Positions 17,026 through 26,176 of a DNA stretch of 34,250 nucleotides are shown here, one piece after another (position 1 is the stretch's first letter; each line of letters begins with the position of its first letter). The position numbers and the translations under genes were made by a program. The notes below the pieces were generated by a model. The model did no database searches. It saw nothing but the letters and a program-made list of their open reading frames with translations, and was not told where the DNA came from. Origin of the DNA: a bacterium (GTDB lineage Bacteria; Actinomycetota; Acidimicrobiia; Acidimicrobiales; Ilumatobacteraceae); contig JABMMV010000207.1 of NCBI GenBank assembly GCA_013205145.1, positions 1 through 34,250 on the forward strand, in the 5' to 3' direction.

Positions 17026-19254
17026 TTAGAGTCTTTTCAAAGGCGCCCAGGCCAGGGCAAGTATTTTTGTGCCTTTGTCGCGAAAGCGAATGGTTACTTC
17101 TGCTTTTTCGCCGGCACCTTTAATGTCGATGACGACACCTTCACCAAATGTTGGGTGCACAATATCTTCGCCCACCTTAATATCGGACAAAACATTGGCA
17201 TTCACTACTGGCGATGCGGCATGACCTGCTGCAATGGCTGCATCAACAACACGGTTTGTGTGTTCATCTGAAAATGAATTGCCGTAGGTGCGCTCGCGAC
17301 GGCTTGAACCGCTTGCGCCAAATGAGGAAGTTCCGCCAGAAAAACTTTGACCGTTCGCATTGCCTTCAATGCGGAAAAGCTCATGTGGAATTTCTTCTAA
17401 GAAGCGTGACGGCGGGTTGTATTGAGTATTGCCATACAAACTACGGCTCCATGCATGCGAAACATTGAGCAGTTCACGAGCACGCGTAATACCTACATAT
17501 GCAAGGCGGCGCTCTTCCTCCATCTCTTCAGGTTCTGCGAGGCTGCGGCTATGCGGGAACACACCTTCTTCAAAACCTGCAAGAAATACAACGGGAAATT
17601 CCAAGCCTTTTGCTGCATGCAGGGTCATGAGCATGACACGGTTTTCACCATCTATTTGATCGGTATCGGCAACCAGTGCAACTTGTTCAAGAAAATCGTC
17701 AACGGAATCGAACTCTTCTGCAAAGCCAATGAGCTCAGCAAGGTTCTCAAGGCGACCTGCCGACTCGACCGTGTCTTCGTTTTCCAACTCTGTCATATAA
17801 CCCGAGCTCTTCAGTACCAAACGCAGTACTTCTGCTGGGCCTTCGCTTTGATGGTTACCAGCTTCATCGAGCGATGCAAGAAATGCGGTAATACCTTTTA
17901 GTGCGGCTCCGCCAACCGAGGCTGCAGCCGCATTGTGGAGCGCAAATGAAAACCCTTGGTAATGATTACGAGCGTATGTATCGAGTTTGTCGACACTGGT
18001 GTCGCCAATGCCGCGCTTAGGAACATTGAGCACTCGCTTCACATTTACTTCATCAGTTTCGTTAATGGAAGCACGCAAGTAAGCAAGAGCGTCTTTCACC
18101 TCGCGACGCTCATAAAAACGAGTACCCCCAATAATTTTGTAGGGAACACCAAAACGTATGAGCGACTCTTCAAGAATACGACTTTGCGCATTCGCACGAT
18201 AGAAAATGGCCATTTCGCCCCATTGGCGCGCATCGTTTTCGTGTGCCTCGTGAATTTGTTGCGCAATCCAGCGCGCTTCATCGTGCTCATCATCGGCGTA
18301 ATAACGCACGATGGGGTCACCTGCTTCGGAGTCGCTCCAGAGGTTCTTTGGCTTGCGCTCAATGTTGTTTGAAATAACCGCATTGGCTGCATTCAAAATG
18401 TTTTGCGTGCTGCGGTAGTTCTGTGCCAACACGACAGTGGTGACATCAGGAAATGCTTCCTCAAACTGCATGATGTTGCGGAAATCTGCACCGCGGAAAC
18501 GATAAACCGATTGGTCGGTGTCACCCACAACACAAACGTTGTGATGCTTTGCGCCGAGCATAAGAACAATTTCATTTTGTGAAATGTTGGTATCTTGATA
18601 TTCATCTATCAAAATGTGTTCAAAGCGCTCTTGGTACATTGCCAGCACATCGGGATGCTGCTTGAAGAGTTGCACCGTACGCATGAGCAAATCGTCAAAG
18701 TCCATTGCCCCAGCGCGCTCTAAACGCAACTGATACTCAATGTAAACATCGGCGTGCTTCGACTCGAGCATTCCGGTAGAGCGATCTTTTGCTTTACCTG
18801 GTGTGAGCAATTCGTTTTTCCACAAACTGATTCGTGCCTGAACACCACGTGCTGGAAAGCGCTTGACGTCGAGCCCCAGATCGCGAATGACGTAACTAAC
18901 GAGACGCTGAGCATCTGACTGGTCGTAGATAGAAAATGTTTTAGGAAACCCTAAGAGATCGGCATGGGCCCGAAGTATGCGAACACATGCTGCGTGAAAG
19001 GTACTCACCCACATTTGTCGCGCTACCGGACCAACCAATGTTTCCACGCGATCACGCATTTCACCAGCAGCTTTGTTGGTGAAAGTGATTGCAAGAACGC
19101 GCATGGGATGTACCCCACCCTCAATGAGCCATGCAATGCGCTGAGTTAATACTCGCGTTTTCCCTGAACCTGCCCCTGCAACCACCAACAGTGGCCCACC
19201 TTGGTGCACCACCGCATCGTATTGATCGGGGTTAAGAGTATTGAGGTCCAGCAC
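17026..19254 (-). CDS. pcrA: ATP-dependent DNA helicase PcrA/UvrD
   Basis: This 742-residue superfamily 1A helicase functions in nucleotide excision repair and in removing stalled complexes. Motif order is complete: Q-motif region LNPDQYDAV, Walker A GAGSGKT (27-33), Walker B DEYQDT, VVGDTDQSVYRFRGAD, LAQNYRST, MTLHAAKGLEF, and YVGITRARELL. The last ~50 residues (GEDIVHPTFGEGVV... to the end) match the PcrA C-terminal Tudor-like domain that contacts RNA polymerase. The GTG start is only 2 bases after the P450 stop and has no separate ribosome-binding site, so reinitiation is likely. Confidence 0.95.
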   Translation of the reverse strand: MLDLNTLNPDQYDAVVHQGGPLLVVAGAGSGKTRVLTQRIAWLIEGGVHPMRVLAITFTNKAAGEMRDRVETLVGPVARQMWVSTFHAACVRILRAHADLLGFPKTFSIYDQSDAQRLVSYVIRDLGLDVKRFPARGVQARISLWKNELLTPGKAKDRSTGMLESKHADVYIEYQLRLERAGAMDFDDLLMRTVQLFKQHPDVLAMYQERFEHILIDEYQDTNISQNEIVLMLGAKHHNVCVVGDTDQSVYRFRGADFRNIMQFEEAFPDVTTVVLAQNYRSTQNILNAANAVISNNIERKPKNLWSDSEAGDPIVRYYADDEHDEARWIAQQIHEAHENDARQWGEMAIFYRANAQSRILEESLIRFGVPYKIIGGTRFYERREVKDALAYLRASINETDEVNVKRVLNVPKRGIGDTSVDKLDTYARNHYQGFSFALHNAAAASVGGAALKGITAFLASLDEAGNHQSEGPAEVLRLVLKSSGYMTELENEDTVESAGRLENLAELIGFAEEFDSVDDFLEQVALVADTDQIDGENRVMLMTLHAAKGLEFPVVFLAGFEEGVFPHSRSLAEPEEMEEERRLAYVGITRARELLNVSHAWSRSLYGNTQYNPPSRFLEEIPHELFRIEGNANGQSFSGGTSSFGASGSSRRERTYGNSFSDEHTNRVVDAAIAAGHAASPVVNANVLSDIKVGEDIVHPTFGEGVVIDIKGAGEKAEVTIRFRDKGTKILALAWAPLKRL

Positions 19255-19256
19255 CC

Positions 19257-20498
19257 CTAGAGGGTACGGGCGTTAATGCGAACTGGCAATTCACGTGGAC
19301 CGCGAATTTGGCCGACACTCCATTTCACTACTTCATCGGGTGCGATCTCGAAATCGGGGAACGCCGCAATGAACTCTTCAACTGCAACGCGCAGTTCAAG
19401 ACGTGCCAAGTTTGACCCCAGACAGCGATGGATACCAAGCCCGAATGCAGCATGGCGATTCACTTCGCGGTCAATGAGTACTTGATCGGCATTCTCAAAT
19501 TCTTCTGGATCACGGTTAGCAGCAGGGAATGGTAAAAGTACCCAGTCGTTTTGCTTCATTTCATTTCCGTGAAAGTTGTAGTCATCTTTTACAACACGCG
19601 CCATGGTGACTGGTGCGTATGCGCGAAGAAACTCTTCAATAGCTGTTGGCATCAGAGCAGGGTTATCGACCAATCGACGACGGTCGACAGGGTTTGTTGC
19701 TAGGTGCCACAAACTTGAACCAATTGCGCTCCATGTTGTATCGATGCCAGCAATGAGTAGCAAGATGATGCTGCCACCAACATGTTGGAGGCTGAGTGGC
19801 TGATCGTAAATTTTTGCATTCAACAAAAAGTTCGTCAGGTCATCACGTGGGTTGTCAATGTGATCTTGCACTTGCTTTGCAACGTACGCATCGAGCGCCA
19901 TGAAAGCTTCTGCACGTTTCCCAGGCGCCAAGTTGATGGCCTCCAAAACATCGTGCACAAAACCACGGAATACTGCACCGTCTTCTGGGGGGAAGCCCAA
20001 CATGCGAGCGATGACGTTGACAGGAATGTGCTGTGCAAATTGCGTAGCGGCATCGACCACGTCGGCTGCTTTCATGTCGGCTATGAGCTCGCGACACAAT
20101 ATACGAATTTCTGGTTCCCACTCATCAATCATTTTAGGAGAAAACGCAGGCAACAGAATTCGGCGTGCATCTTGATGAAAAGGTGGGTCTGACGTAATTG
20201 GCGGTGCACCACCAATGGGGGCAGGAATCGCGTCGGGAAGGTCGCTTGGCTTCACCGTTGCAACTACTACACCTCGACTAGAAAAGTGTTCTGTGTCATA
20301 GGCAATTTCATGCACATACTCGTGAGTGACTGGCAGCCAGGTATTGCCATAACGCTCAGTGTGCGCGACCGGACATGTGCCGCGTAATTCGCTCCAAATT
20401 TCATGTGCATTTTCGTTATACGACGGGTCTGCGTGGTCGAAGTCAGTTTGCCAGTTTGTTACTGGCCCATAAATAGATTTTTCGTCAAGTGTTGTCAT
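19257..20498 (-). CDS. Cytochrome P450
   Basis: This 413-residue soluble bacterial P450 monooxygenase shows the I-helix oxygen-activation motif AGIDTTWS, the K-helix ExxR in EEFLRAYAP, and the haem-ligand loop FGLGIHRCLG with Cys359. It lies 14 bp after a small ferredoxin gene, a typical P450-redox-partner pair; electrons would come from that ferredoxin and an unlinked reductase. The substrate is not predictable; neighbours (acyl-CoA synthetase, lipid-binding SCP2-like protein) make a lipid, terpene or aromatic compound plausible. pcrA follows directly, probably by read-through rather than functional linkage. Confidence 0.95.
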   Translation of the reverse strand: MTTLDEKSIYGPVTNWQTDFDHADPSYNENAHEIWSELRGTCPVAHTERYGNTWLPVTHEYVHEIAYDTEHFSSRGVVVATVKPSDLPDAIPAPIGGAPPITSDPPFHQDARRILLPAFSPKMIDEWEPEIRILCRELIADMKAADVVDAATQFAQHIPVNVIARMLGFPPEDGAVFRGFVHDVLEAINLAPGKRAEAFMALDAYVAKQVQDHIDNPRDDLTNFLLNAKIYDQPLSLQHVGGSIILLLIAGIDTTWSAIGSSLWHLATNPVDRRRLVDNPALMPTAIEEFLRAYAPVTMARVVKDDYNFHGNEMKQNDWVLLPFPAANRDPEEFENADQVLIDREVNRHAAFGLGIHRCLGSNLARLELRVAVEEFIAAFPDFEIAPDEVVKWSVGQIRGPRELPVRINARTL

Positions 20499-20512
20499 AA
20501 AAACTTTCTTTG

Positions 20513-20707
20513 CTATTCAACAATGCTGATGGCGTACTCGGGACAGTTAGCAACGGCGAGGCGGGCTTTTTCTGCAAGGTGCGGCTCTACGACCCCATCT
20601 CCAATTGCAAAAGCATTACCCATGTCATCGACATCAAAAAGTTCAGGGGCAATGGCATAGCATCGGTTGTGCCCTTGGCACTTCGATTGATCTACCTGTA
20701 CTTTCAT
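20513..20707 (-). CDS. Small P450-associated ferredoxin ([3Fe-4S]/[4Fe-4S])
   Basis: This 64-residue ferredoxin has the ligand pattern CQGHNRC and a distal CPEYAI. The first motif is Cys-x2-His-x2-Cys, in which histidine replaces one cysteine, as in ferredoxins that serve actinobacterial P450s. The ATG at 20707 has a GAGGGGA ribosome-binding site six bases upstream, so the longer GTG start at 20722 is rejected. It is first in a ferredoxin-P450-pcrA unit and faces yaaA across a short divergent region. Confidence 0.93.
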   Translation of the reverse strand: MKVQVDQSKCQGHNRCYAIAPELFDVDDMGNAFAIGDGVVEPHLAEKARLAVANCPEYAISIVE

Positions 20708-20743
20708 AAATTGTCCCCTCACCCTCGCTACCCAAACACCTTA

Positions 20744-20761
20744 TTACCCTTCGGTAGGTAA
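20744..20761. promoter_or_regulatory. Imperfect 18-bp palindrome, candidate operator
   Basis: The sequence TTACCCTTCGGTAGGTAA reads as two 9-bp halves that match at six of nine positions (TTACC....C), with perfect TTACC/GGTAA ends. It sits between the divergent ferredoxin-P450 and yaaA starts, 37 bp upstream of the ferredoxin ATG. Geometry and sequence look like a TetR-family operator, but no regulator gene is adjacent. Confidence 0.4.
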
Positions 20762-20798
20762 GTCACATTCCTTGCCGAAAACGAGAGAAAAAAGTTGT

Positions 20799-21566
20799 AT
20801 GCCTGTAAAGAAAAACATGTTTGTACTTCTTCCTCCTTCGGAAGGGAAAGCCCAAAGTGGTCTGCCGAAAACGAAATGGTCACCTTCCCAAGGGGTATTC
20901 GGAAAGGCTCTTGGCGCTCATCGCCAGGCCATCGTTACTTCACTTCACAAAGCGCAGGGTGGCTCTGCGGCGCTCCTCGGCGTATCGGGTAAACACCTTG
21001 ACCGCGCCCAATCAGCGAACTCATCTCTTGCCGGCTCGCCCACTCTTGTTGCCTGCGAGCGCTACACGGGGGTGGTCTGGGGCCATCTCGACCTCCCTAC
21101 TTTGACACCTACCCAGCACAGTTTTGCTCGTGACCACATTGTGGTAGTGAGCGGGCTACTGGGTGCAGTGCTGGGTTCTGACCCCACCCCCGACTACCGC
21201 TTGAAAATGGGTGCTCGCATAGCCGTGGAAAAGCACCCCATCCAAACCATGTCAAAATTTTGGCGCGAACCCGTGACGGCGGCACTGAACAACTTATGTG
21301 CCGGGCACATTGTTGTTGATGTGTTGCCACAAGACCACAGGGGAATATTTCTGCCCGACCAGTCGCTATTGAAGGGATATATTTCCGTCGATCTCGTCAC
21401 AAAATCGAATGGGAAAGCTGGCGGGCACGATGCAAAAGCCGCCAAAGGACTCCTCGTGCGCCATTTGTTTTCAACACCAAAAAGCCTGAGCAGTGTTGAA
21501 CTCATTCTTGACCGCATCTCTAGTTTTTCTCACCCGCAATTTAAGGTTGTGACAAAAGTCAACTAG
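20799..21566 (+). CDS. yaaA: YaaA family (UPF0246) peroxide-stress protein
   Basis: The ~255-residue product belongs to the YaaA/DUF328 family. E. coli YaaA binds DNA and lowers intracellular free iron during hydrogen peroxide stress. Family marks are FVLLPPSEGKA at the start, ACERYTGVVWGHLDL, VVSGLLGAVLGSDPTPDYRLKMG, and the later FWREPVTAALN. The start is uncertain: ATG at 20799, ATG at 20817 (directly before FVLLPPSEGK) or TTG at 20772. It is divergent from the ferredoxin-P450 pair and ends 9 bp before the acyl-CoA synthetase, which may share its transcript. Confidence 0.88.
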   Translation: MPVKKNMFVLLPPSEGKAQSGLPKTKWSPSQGVFGKALGAHRQAIVTSLHKAQGGSAALLGVSGKHLDRAQSANSSLAGSPTLVACERYTGVVWGHLDLPTLTPTQHSFARDHIVVVSGLLGAVLGSDPTPDYRLKMGARIAVEKHPIQTMSKFWREPVTAALNNLCAGHIVVDVLPQDHRGIFLPDQSLLKGYISVDLVTKSNGKAGGHDAKAAKGLLVRHLFSTPKSLSSVELILDRISSFSHPQFKVVTKVN

Positions 21567-21575
21567 ATTCCTTCT

Positions 21576-23201
21576 ATGGAAAAACAGTTTGCAACTATTT
21601 GGGAATCTATTGCCGACTCCATTGGAGACTCTCCTGCCGTCACCCAAGGAACAGTGACTCGCACCTGGAGCGAATACGACCAACGTGCTGCACGAATTGC
21701 AAGTGCACTTGTTGACGCTGGTCTCCAGCCACAAAGCAAAGTGGGTCTCTACCTCTACAACTCGAATGAGTACTTAGAGGCGCAATTTGCCGCCTTTAAA
21801 TTTCGTGGCGTGCCCGTCAATGTGAACTATCGCTACCTCGACGAAGAGTTGCTCTACCTCCTTGATAACAGCGACGCCGAAGCGCTCTTCTTTCACTCAT
21901 CACTCGGCGATCGCGTTGCACGCGTTGTAGACCGACTCCCCAAATTGAAATTGCTTGTTGAGGTGAGCGACGACGGCGAGCACCATGTTGTCTCCGCGGT
22001 TCCGTACAACACTCTGATAGCCGACTACGACCCAATGCCGCGCATCACACGCGACGAAGACGACATCTACATGCTGTACACCGGCGGAACCACGGGTATG
22101 CCGAAAGGCGTGATGTACCAAATGGGCTCGTTGGTTGAAGGTTTCGTGAATGGAGGTTTGGCTTTTATTGGCATGACCCCTCCTGCAGAGATTTCGCAAC
22201 TAGACAAAACTGTTCGCGATGCCCATGCAAATGGCATTCGACCCATCACCATTCCTGGTTGCCCCATCATGCATGGCACCGGAATGTGGATTGGCGCAAT
22301 GATGCCGCAGTCTGGTGGTGCACACGTCGTTACTTTGCAAAAGCGCAGTTTTGATGCGCACGAATTGTTTCAGGTAATACAAGACAAAAAGGCAACGCTC
22401 GCCGTTGTTGTAGGCGACTCATTCGTGAAACCAATGATTCGCGCACTCGACGAGGCCACCGCAAAAGGCACCGCTTACGATGCGAGCAGTTTGAAAATGA
22501 TTGCCTCCTCGGGCGTCATGTGGACTTCAGAAGTGAAAGAAGCGTTGCTTGAGCGCATTGAACACGTCGTACTTCTCGATGCCATGGGCTCAAGTGAAGG
22601 CTCTATGGGAACCTCCATCAGCATGAAGGGGCTTCCTCCTAAAACTGCGAAATTTGCTGTTGCCCCCACCACAAAGGTTTTCACCGAAGACGACCGCGAA
22701 GTTCAACCTGGTTCTGGCGAAATTGGCAAAGTTGCAGCCGGTGGCGCAGTGCCTATTGGCTATTACAAAGACCCAGAGAAGTCGAGCAAAACATTCCGCA
22801 CCATCAATGGTGTGCGCTATTCATTTCCAGGCGACATGGCAACAGTAGAAGCCGACGGTTCTCTCACACTTCTTGGCCGCGGAAGCCAGGTCATCAACTC
22901 TGCTGGTGAAAAAATATTTCCAGAGGAAGTTGAAGAAGCGGTCAAGCGAGTTGAGGGCGTTCTCGATTGTCTCGTTGTTGGCATTGACGACGAAAAATTT
23001 GGCCAGGCAGTAACTGCCGTCGCTTCGCTCTCACCAGGTGCCAAGGTGGAAGAAGCAACCATCATTGCAAACGTGAAAACCCAACTAGCCGGATACAAAG
23101 CTCCGAAACGCGTGGTGTTTGTTACTCAAATTCCTCGGGCACCAAATGGTAAGGCCGACTACAAAACAGCGCGTGATATGGCTATTGCTGGGCTGGCGTA
23201 A
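21576..23201 (+). CDS. Acyl-CoA synthetase (AMP-forming, FadD-like)
   Basis: This 541-residue adenylate-forming ligase activates a carboxylic acid to its CoA thioester. The P-loop is YTGGTTGMPKGV (around residues 166-177), the adenine-site region is DAMGSSEGSMGT, the hinge and core motif are in FPGDMATVEADG and LGRGSQVIN, and the catalytic lysine is K526 in PNGKADYK. Sequence style resembles actinobacterial FadD enzymes that act on bulky side chains, but specificity cannot be read reliably. Its 3' end overlaps the convergent dienelactone-hydrolase gene by 20 bp. Confidence 0.92.
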   Translation: MEKQFATIWESIADSIGDSPAVTQGTVTRTWSEYDQRAARIASALVDAGLQPQSKVGLYLYNSNEYLEAQFAAFKFRGVPVNVNYRYLDEELLYLLDNSDAEALFFHSSLGDRVARVVDRLPKLKLLVEVSDDGEHHVVSAVPYNTLIADYDPMPRITRDEDDIYMLYTGGTTGMPKGVMYQMGSLVEGFVNGGLAFIGMTPPAEISQLDKTVRDAHANGIRPITIPGCPIMHGTGMWIGAMMPQSGGAHVVTLQKRSFDAHELFQVIQDKKATLAVVVGDSFVKPMIRALDEATAKGTAYDASSLKMIASSGVMWTSEVKEALLERIEHVVLLDAMGSSEGSMGTSISMKGLPPKTAKFAVAPTTKVFTEDDREVQPGSGEIGKVAAGGAVPIGYYKDPEKSSKTFRTINGVRYSFPGDMATVEADGSLTLLGRGSQVINSAGEKIFPEEVEEAVKRVEGVLDCLVVGIDDEKFGQAVTAVASLSPGAKVEEATIIANVKTQLAGYKAPKRVVFVTQIPRAPNGKADYKTARDMAIAGLA

Positions 23202-23949
23202 GAAGTTTTTCTTGTAAAAATGCAACGACGCGTTCGACACCTTCATCAACGCGCTGCTCTGTGAGAACAGAATGATCTTTCTTCGACGCTGAGGGAAACT
23301 CAATGCCAATGAATGCACTGCCAAGCAGTGTGCGAAGTGCAGAGAATCGGTCACCCACCAGCTTGTCGTCACTAAATTTGAGACCCAATACCTGACAACC
23401 TGCTGCTGCTCGATTGGCAATGACCACCGCATCATCTGCAGACAAGTTGAGGTCGCTCGAATTCTTTTTGCCGATAGCAAACGGAAGTGACGGCTGAGAA
23501 AGCACAGGAGCAATCATTCGCTCGTCGAGCATCATGCCCAACGCGAAACCACCGCTGAAGCACATGCCAATCGCCCCTACACCTGGTCCGCCAACATCTT
23601 CGTGAAGTTGCCGCGCTAGCGCACGCAACCACGAAATAACTGGTGACGTCTGTTCAGCTGCAAGCGTCGCGAACTCTCGTGACACACAAATTTTAGACAT
23701 TGATGACGCAATATATTTGCCGCTCACTTCTCGGCCAGCTTCACCAACAAGCAACGGCATGACCACGGTGAAACCTGCTTGCACTACTTCTTCAGCAAAA
23801 CGTAAAACGGCGGGCGTAATGCCAGGAATTTCATGTACGACCACGACACCCGGGCCACTGCCTTTGCGGTAGGTCGTATGTGTGATATTTGCAGCAGAAA
23901 ATGAACCACGTTCCCAACCCACTAGTTCTTGCATAGTTTCATTTTTCAC
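23182..23949 (-). CDS. Dienelactone hydrolase family protein
   Basis: This 255-residue alpha/beta hydrolase resembles dienelactone hydrolase (carboxymethylenebutenolidase). The nucleophile elbow is GMCFSGG with C130, rather than the serine of ordinary esterases. E40 in VVHEIPGI corresponds to the glutamate that controls the cysteine, and H226 in KKDHSVL completes the triad. The family opens lactone rings. The GTG start at 23949 has a GGGAG site six bases upstream and overlaps the stop of the kinase-like gene as GTGA, so the pair is translationally coupled. Substrate unknown. Confidence 0.85.
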   Translation of the reverse strand: MKNETMQELVGWERGSFSAANITHTTYRKGSGPGVVVVHEIPGITPAVLRFAEEVVQAGFTVVMPLLVGEAGREVSGKYIASSMSKICVSREFATLAAEQTSPVISWLRALARQLHEDVGGPGVGAIGMCFSGGFALGMMLDERMIAPVLSQPSLPFAIGKKNSSDLNLSADDAVVIANRAAAGCQVLGLKFSDDKLVGDRFSALRTLLGSAFIGIEFPSASKKDHSVLTEQRVDEGVERVVAFLQEKLLTPAQQ

Positions 23950-24962
23950 TTTTTGCTCCCTTGCAATGCGTGAAGTGCTGACTCGACCATCATTTCAACA
24001 GAACGCTGGAGCGGTGTTGGGTCGAAGTCAGATTTCCCCATTGCACCGTGCACATACCGTGCATATACGCCCTCAGAAATGACTGCGAGCCTCCATGAAG
24101 AAAATGCAACGTAGTAATCGATGTTGCTCACATCACGACCAGACTTCTGTCCGTACATCGCCACCATTTCTTTATACGTAGGAAAGCCTTCCAAGCCAGA
24201 TGGATCATTTTCCTTACGTGCAAGAGCGCCAGGGTCACTCCAATACACACCTAAGTACCCAATGTCGGCAAGCGGGTCGCCCAGAGTGCACAGCTCCCAG
24301 TCGAGAACTGCTCTAATTTCGCCAGTTGAAGTATTGGTGAGGCAGTTACCAAATCGGTAATCGCCATGGGCAATTGTTGCGCCGTGTTGCACAGGCATTC
24401 CCTCCCGCAACAGCCGTTCAACCTCATCCATTTCGGGAAGCTCACGTTGCTTAGAGTTTTCCCACTGCGCACTCCAACGTTTGATTTGCCTTTCGATATA
24501 CCCATCGCGTCGGGCAAGGTCACCAAGACCCACATCGTCAATGTTGACGTTATGCAATGCCACCATGACGTCGATGAGATTCTCGCTCGCTGTACGACGC
24601 AACTCAGGAGTCATCACACTTGCTTTTATTTGCGAATCGAGCACTTCGCCTTCTACGTAACTCATAACATAGAAAGGAGAACCATTCACTTCTAAATCTG
24701 TACACACACCAAGTGTTTTTGGCACTGGCACTGCAGTTTTGCCAACTGCGGAAATGATGCGATATTCGCGCGCCATGTCGTGTGCTGTAGCCAATACATG
24801 ACCTGTAGGAGGTCTGCGCAAAACCACTTGGTTACCCGCAGCATCTACAACGCGATACGTAATGTTGGAGCGACCGCCAGCAATCATGTTGAATTCAAAT
24901 GGGCCGCGCAGACCGTCAATATGACTTTCTAGCCACTGCGAAACTCGATTGATCTCAATCAT
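23946..24962 (-). CDS. APH-type phosphotransferase (ACAD10/11- and LvaA-like)
   Basis: This 338-residue protein has a kinase fold of the aminoglycoside-phosphotransferase family. The catalytic loop is HGDYRFGN (H199-N206), and the metal-binding segment LDWELCTLGDP lies at 220-230. It also has AGGRSNITYRV and LRRPPTG as the nucleotide-binding N-lobe. This subgroup resembles the kinase domain fused to acyl-CoA dehydrogenase in ACAD10/11 and the stand-alone LvaA, which phosphorylate 4-hydroxyacyl-CoA; antibiotic resistance is not implied. An AAGG site precedes the ATG. It is coupled to the downstream dienelactone-hydrolase-like gene. Confidence 0.85.
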   Translation of the reverse strand: MIEINRVSQWLESHIDGLRGPFEFNMIAGGRSNITYRVVDAAGNQVVLRRPPTGHVLATAHDMAREYRIISAVGKTAVPVPKTLGVCTDLEVNGSPFYVMSYVEGEVLDSQIKASVMTPELRRTASENLIDVMVALHNVNIDDVGLGDLARRDGYIERQIKRWSAQWENSKQRELPEMDEVERLLREGMPVQHGATIAHGDYRFGNCLTNTSTGEIRAVLDWELCTLGDPLADIGYLGVYWSDPGALARKENDPSGLEGFPTYKEMVAMYGQKSGRDVSNIDYYVAFSSWRLAVISEGVYARYVHGAMGKSDFDPTPLQRSVEMMVESALHALQGSKK

Positions 24963-25007
24963 GATGGCTACCTTGCATCACTACAGATTACTGCAGTGCA
25001 CCACGAC

Positions 25008-26078
25008 TTAACCCGGACGTGTGACTCCAACAACCCGACCCCAGTCGACCGGAGCAATGCGCACCACATCACCACGCCGAGGAGCGTGCACCATTCGGCC
25101 GCCTCCGATATAGAGACTCACATGCCCAATAGGTGTACGGCTAAAAATAAGGTCACCTGGCTGAGCTGCAGAAATAGGAATCTTCGGACCGCGTTGGAAT
25201 TGTGCGCGCGAGTAATGCGGCAGGCTCACTCCGGCTTGACCCCATGCGTACAAGGTGAGCCCAGAGCAGTCGAATGCAACACCAGGCGTGCTGCGAGCAA
25301 ATTGATAAGGGGTGCCAATTTGTGCCAGCGCTGATTGAACCGCAATACCTGCACGCGAAGAAGGAGACTTCACTTTTATATTGATTGCTTGCGACTGATA
25401 CTTCGCCGAAATGGCGCGCGACTGTTCTAGCGCCACCGCATCGCGGCGATTGCGCTCTATCTGTAACGCTTCTCCCAGATCAGATTGAGCTTGACCCAAC
25501 TTCGATTGGTACGCGTTCGCCAAGTTTTCTGCCGCATTGAAACGGCTTGTTGCCACCTGGGCTTGCTTTTCTGCTTCAGTTTTTTTCTTCTCTAACTTTT
25601 GGCGCTCCAAGTTGAGGTCTTCCACAAGCGCATCAAGCTCGTCGCTCGAGTTTGCGCCAGCATTCACAGCAACCGACAAATAATGTTCACGCTGCACCAT
25701 GGCATTGAGCCCACCAGTGTCGGTGAGGAGTGAGGTCAAACTATTCGTGCGACCACCACTCATAAACGCCTGCTTGGCGACTCCGAAGAGGTCTTTGCGC
25801 ATTCCTGCAAGCTGGGCTTCTTTCAGCGCAACATTTGCCTTTGAAGATTCAATTTCTACGACGAGGTCATCTTGCTTCGATAACGCTGCTGCATAATCTT
25901 CGGAAATGGCATCCATCTGCCCTTCGAGCTGGTCGAGTTCGTTCAAAATGGCATTCACCTGGTTTTGGATATTGTTCGAGGCAGCTGCTGCAGGGGCAGG
26001 GGCCCACAACGTGGGCCCAGCAAAACTGCTGAGAGCGACCACCAAGGCGATCAGTCGGGCACGGGGGCGTACGAACAT
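25008..26078 (-). CDS. Secreted NlpC/P60 peptidoglycan hydrolase with coiled coil (RipA-like)
   Basis: The 356-residue product has a signal peptide (basic MFVRPRARLI, hydrophobic core, likely cleavage after APAAAA near residue 33). A long coiled coil follows (residues ~37-230, rich in Glu, Lys, Ala, Gln), and then a C-terminal NlpC/P60 domain. The cysteine peptidase residues are C271 in AFDCSGLT, H319 in IGHVSLYIG and H331 in MVHAPRRG. Actinobacterial relatives such as RipA cut peptide stems between daughter cells; the coiled coil usually regulates access to the active site or binds an FtsX-type partner. It lies in the same direction as guaA, 98 bp away. Confidence 0.92.
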   Translation of the reverse strand: MFVRPRARLIALVVALSSFAGPTLWAPAPAAAASNNIQNQVNAILNELDQLEGQMDAISEDYAAALSKQDDLVVEIESSKANVALKEAQLAGMRKDLFGVAKQAFMSGGRTNSLTSLLTDTGGLNAMVQREHYLSVAVNAGANSSDELDALVEDLNLERQKLEKKKTEAEKQAQVATSRFNAAENLANAYQSKLGQAQSDLGEALQIERNRRDAVALEQSRAISAKYQSQAINIKVKSPSSRAGIAVQSALAQIGTPYQFARSTPGVAFDCSGLTLYAWGQAGVSLPHYSRAQFQRGPKIPISAAQPGDLIFSRTPIGHVSLYIGGGRMVHAPRRGDVVRIAPVDWGRVVGVTRPG

Positions 26079-26176
26079 GACCCTCTGAGCCTACGAGCGA
26101 CTGCTCACGAGGGGCGATATCGGGTCAATATTTCCGATTATCCCGTCAAAATTGCGCGAAATGAGCGAAAAATGCT

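Noticed and set aside
23946-24962. Aminoglycoside resistance gene
   Set aside because: The fold is APH-type, but the LDWELCTLGDP and N-lobe pattern and the acyl-CoA context point to the ACAD10/11-LvaA group, not to antibiotic resistance.
24979-24998. Hairpin CACTACAG-ATTA-CTGCAGTG between the NlpC/P60 and kinase genes
   Set aside because: One mismatch (a wobble in the minus RNA), no T-tract, and close to the kinase ribosome-binding site. Not enough to call a terminator or operator.
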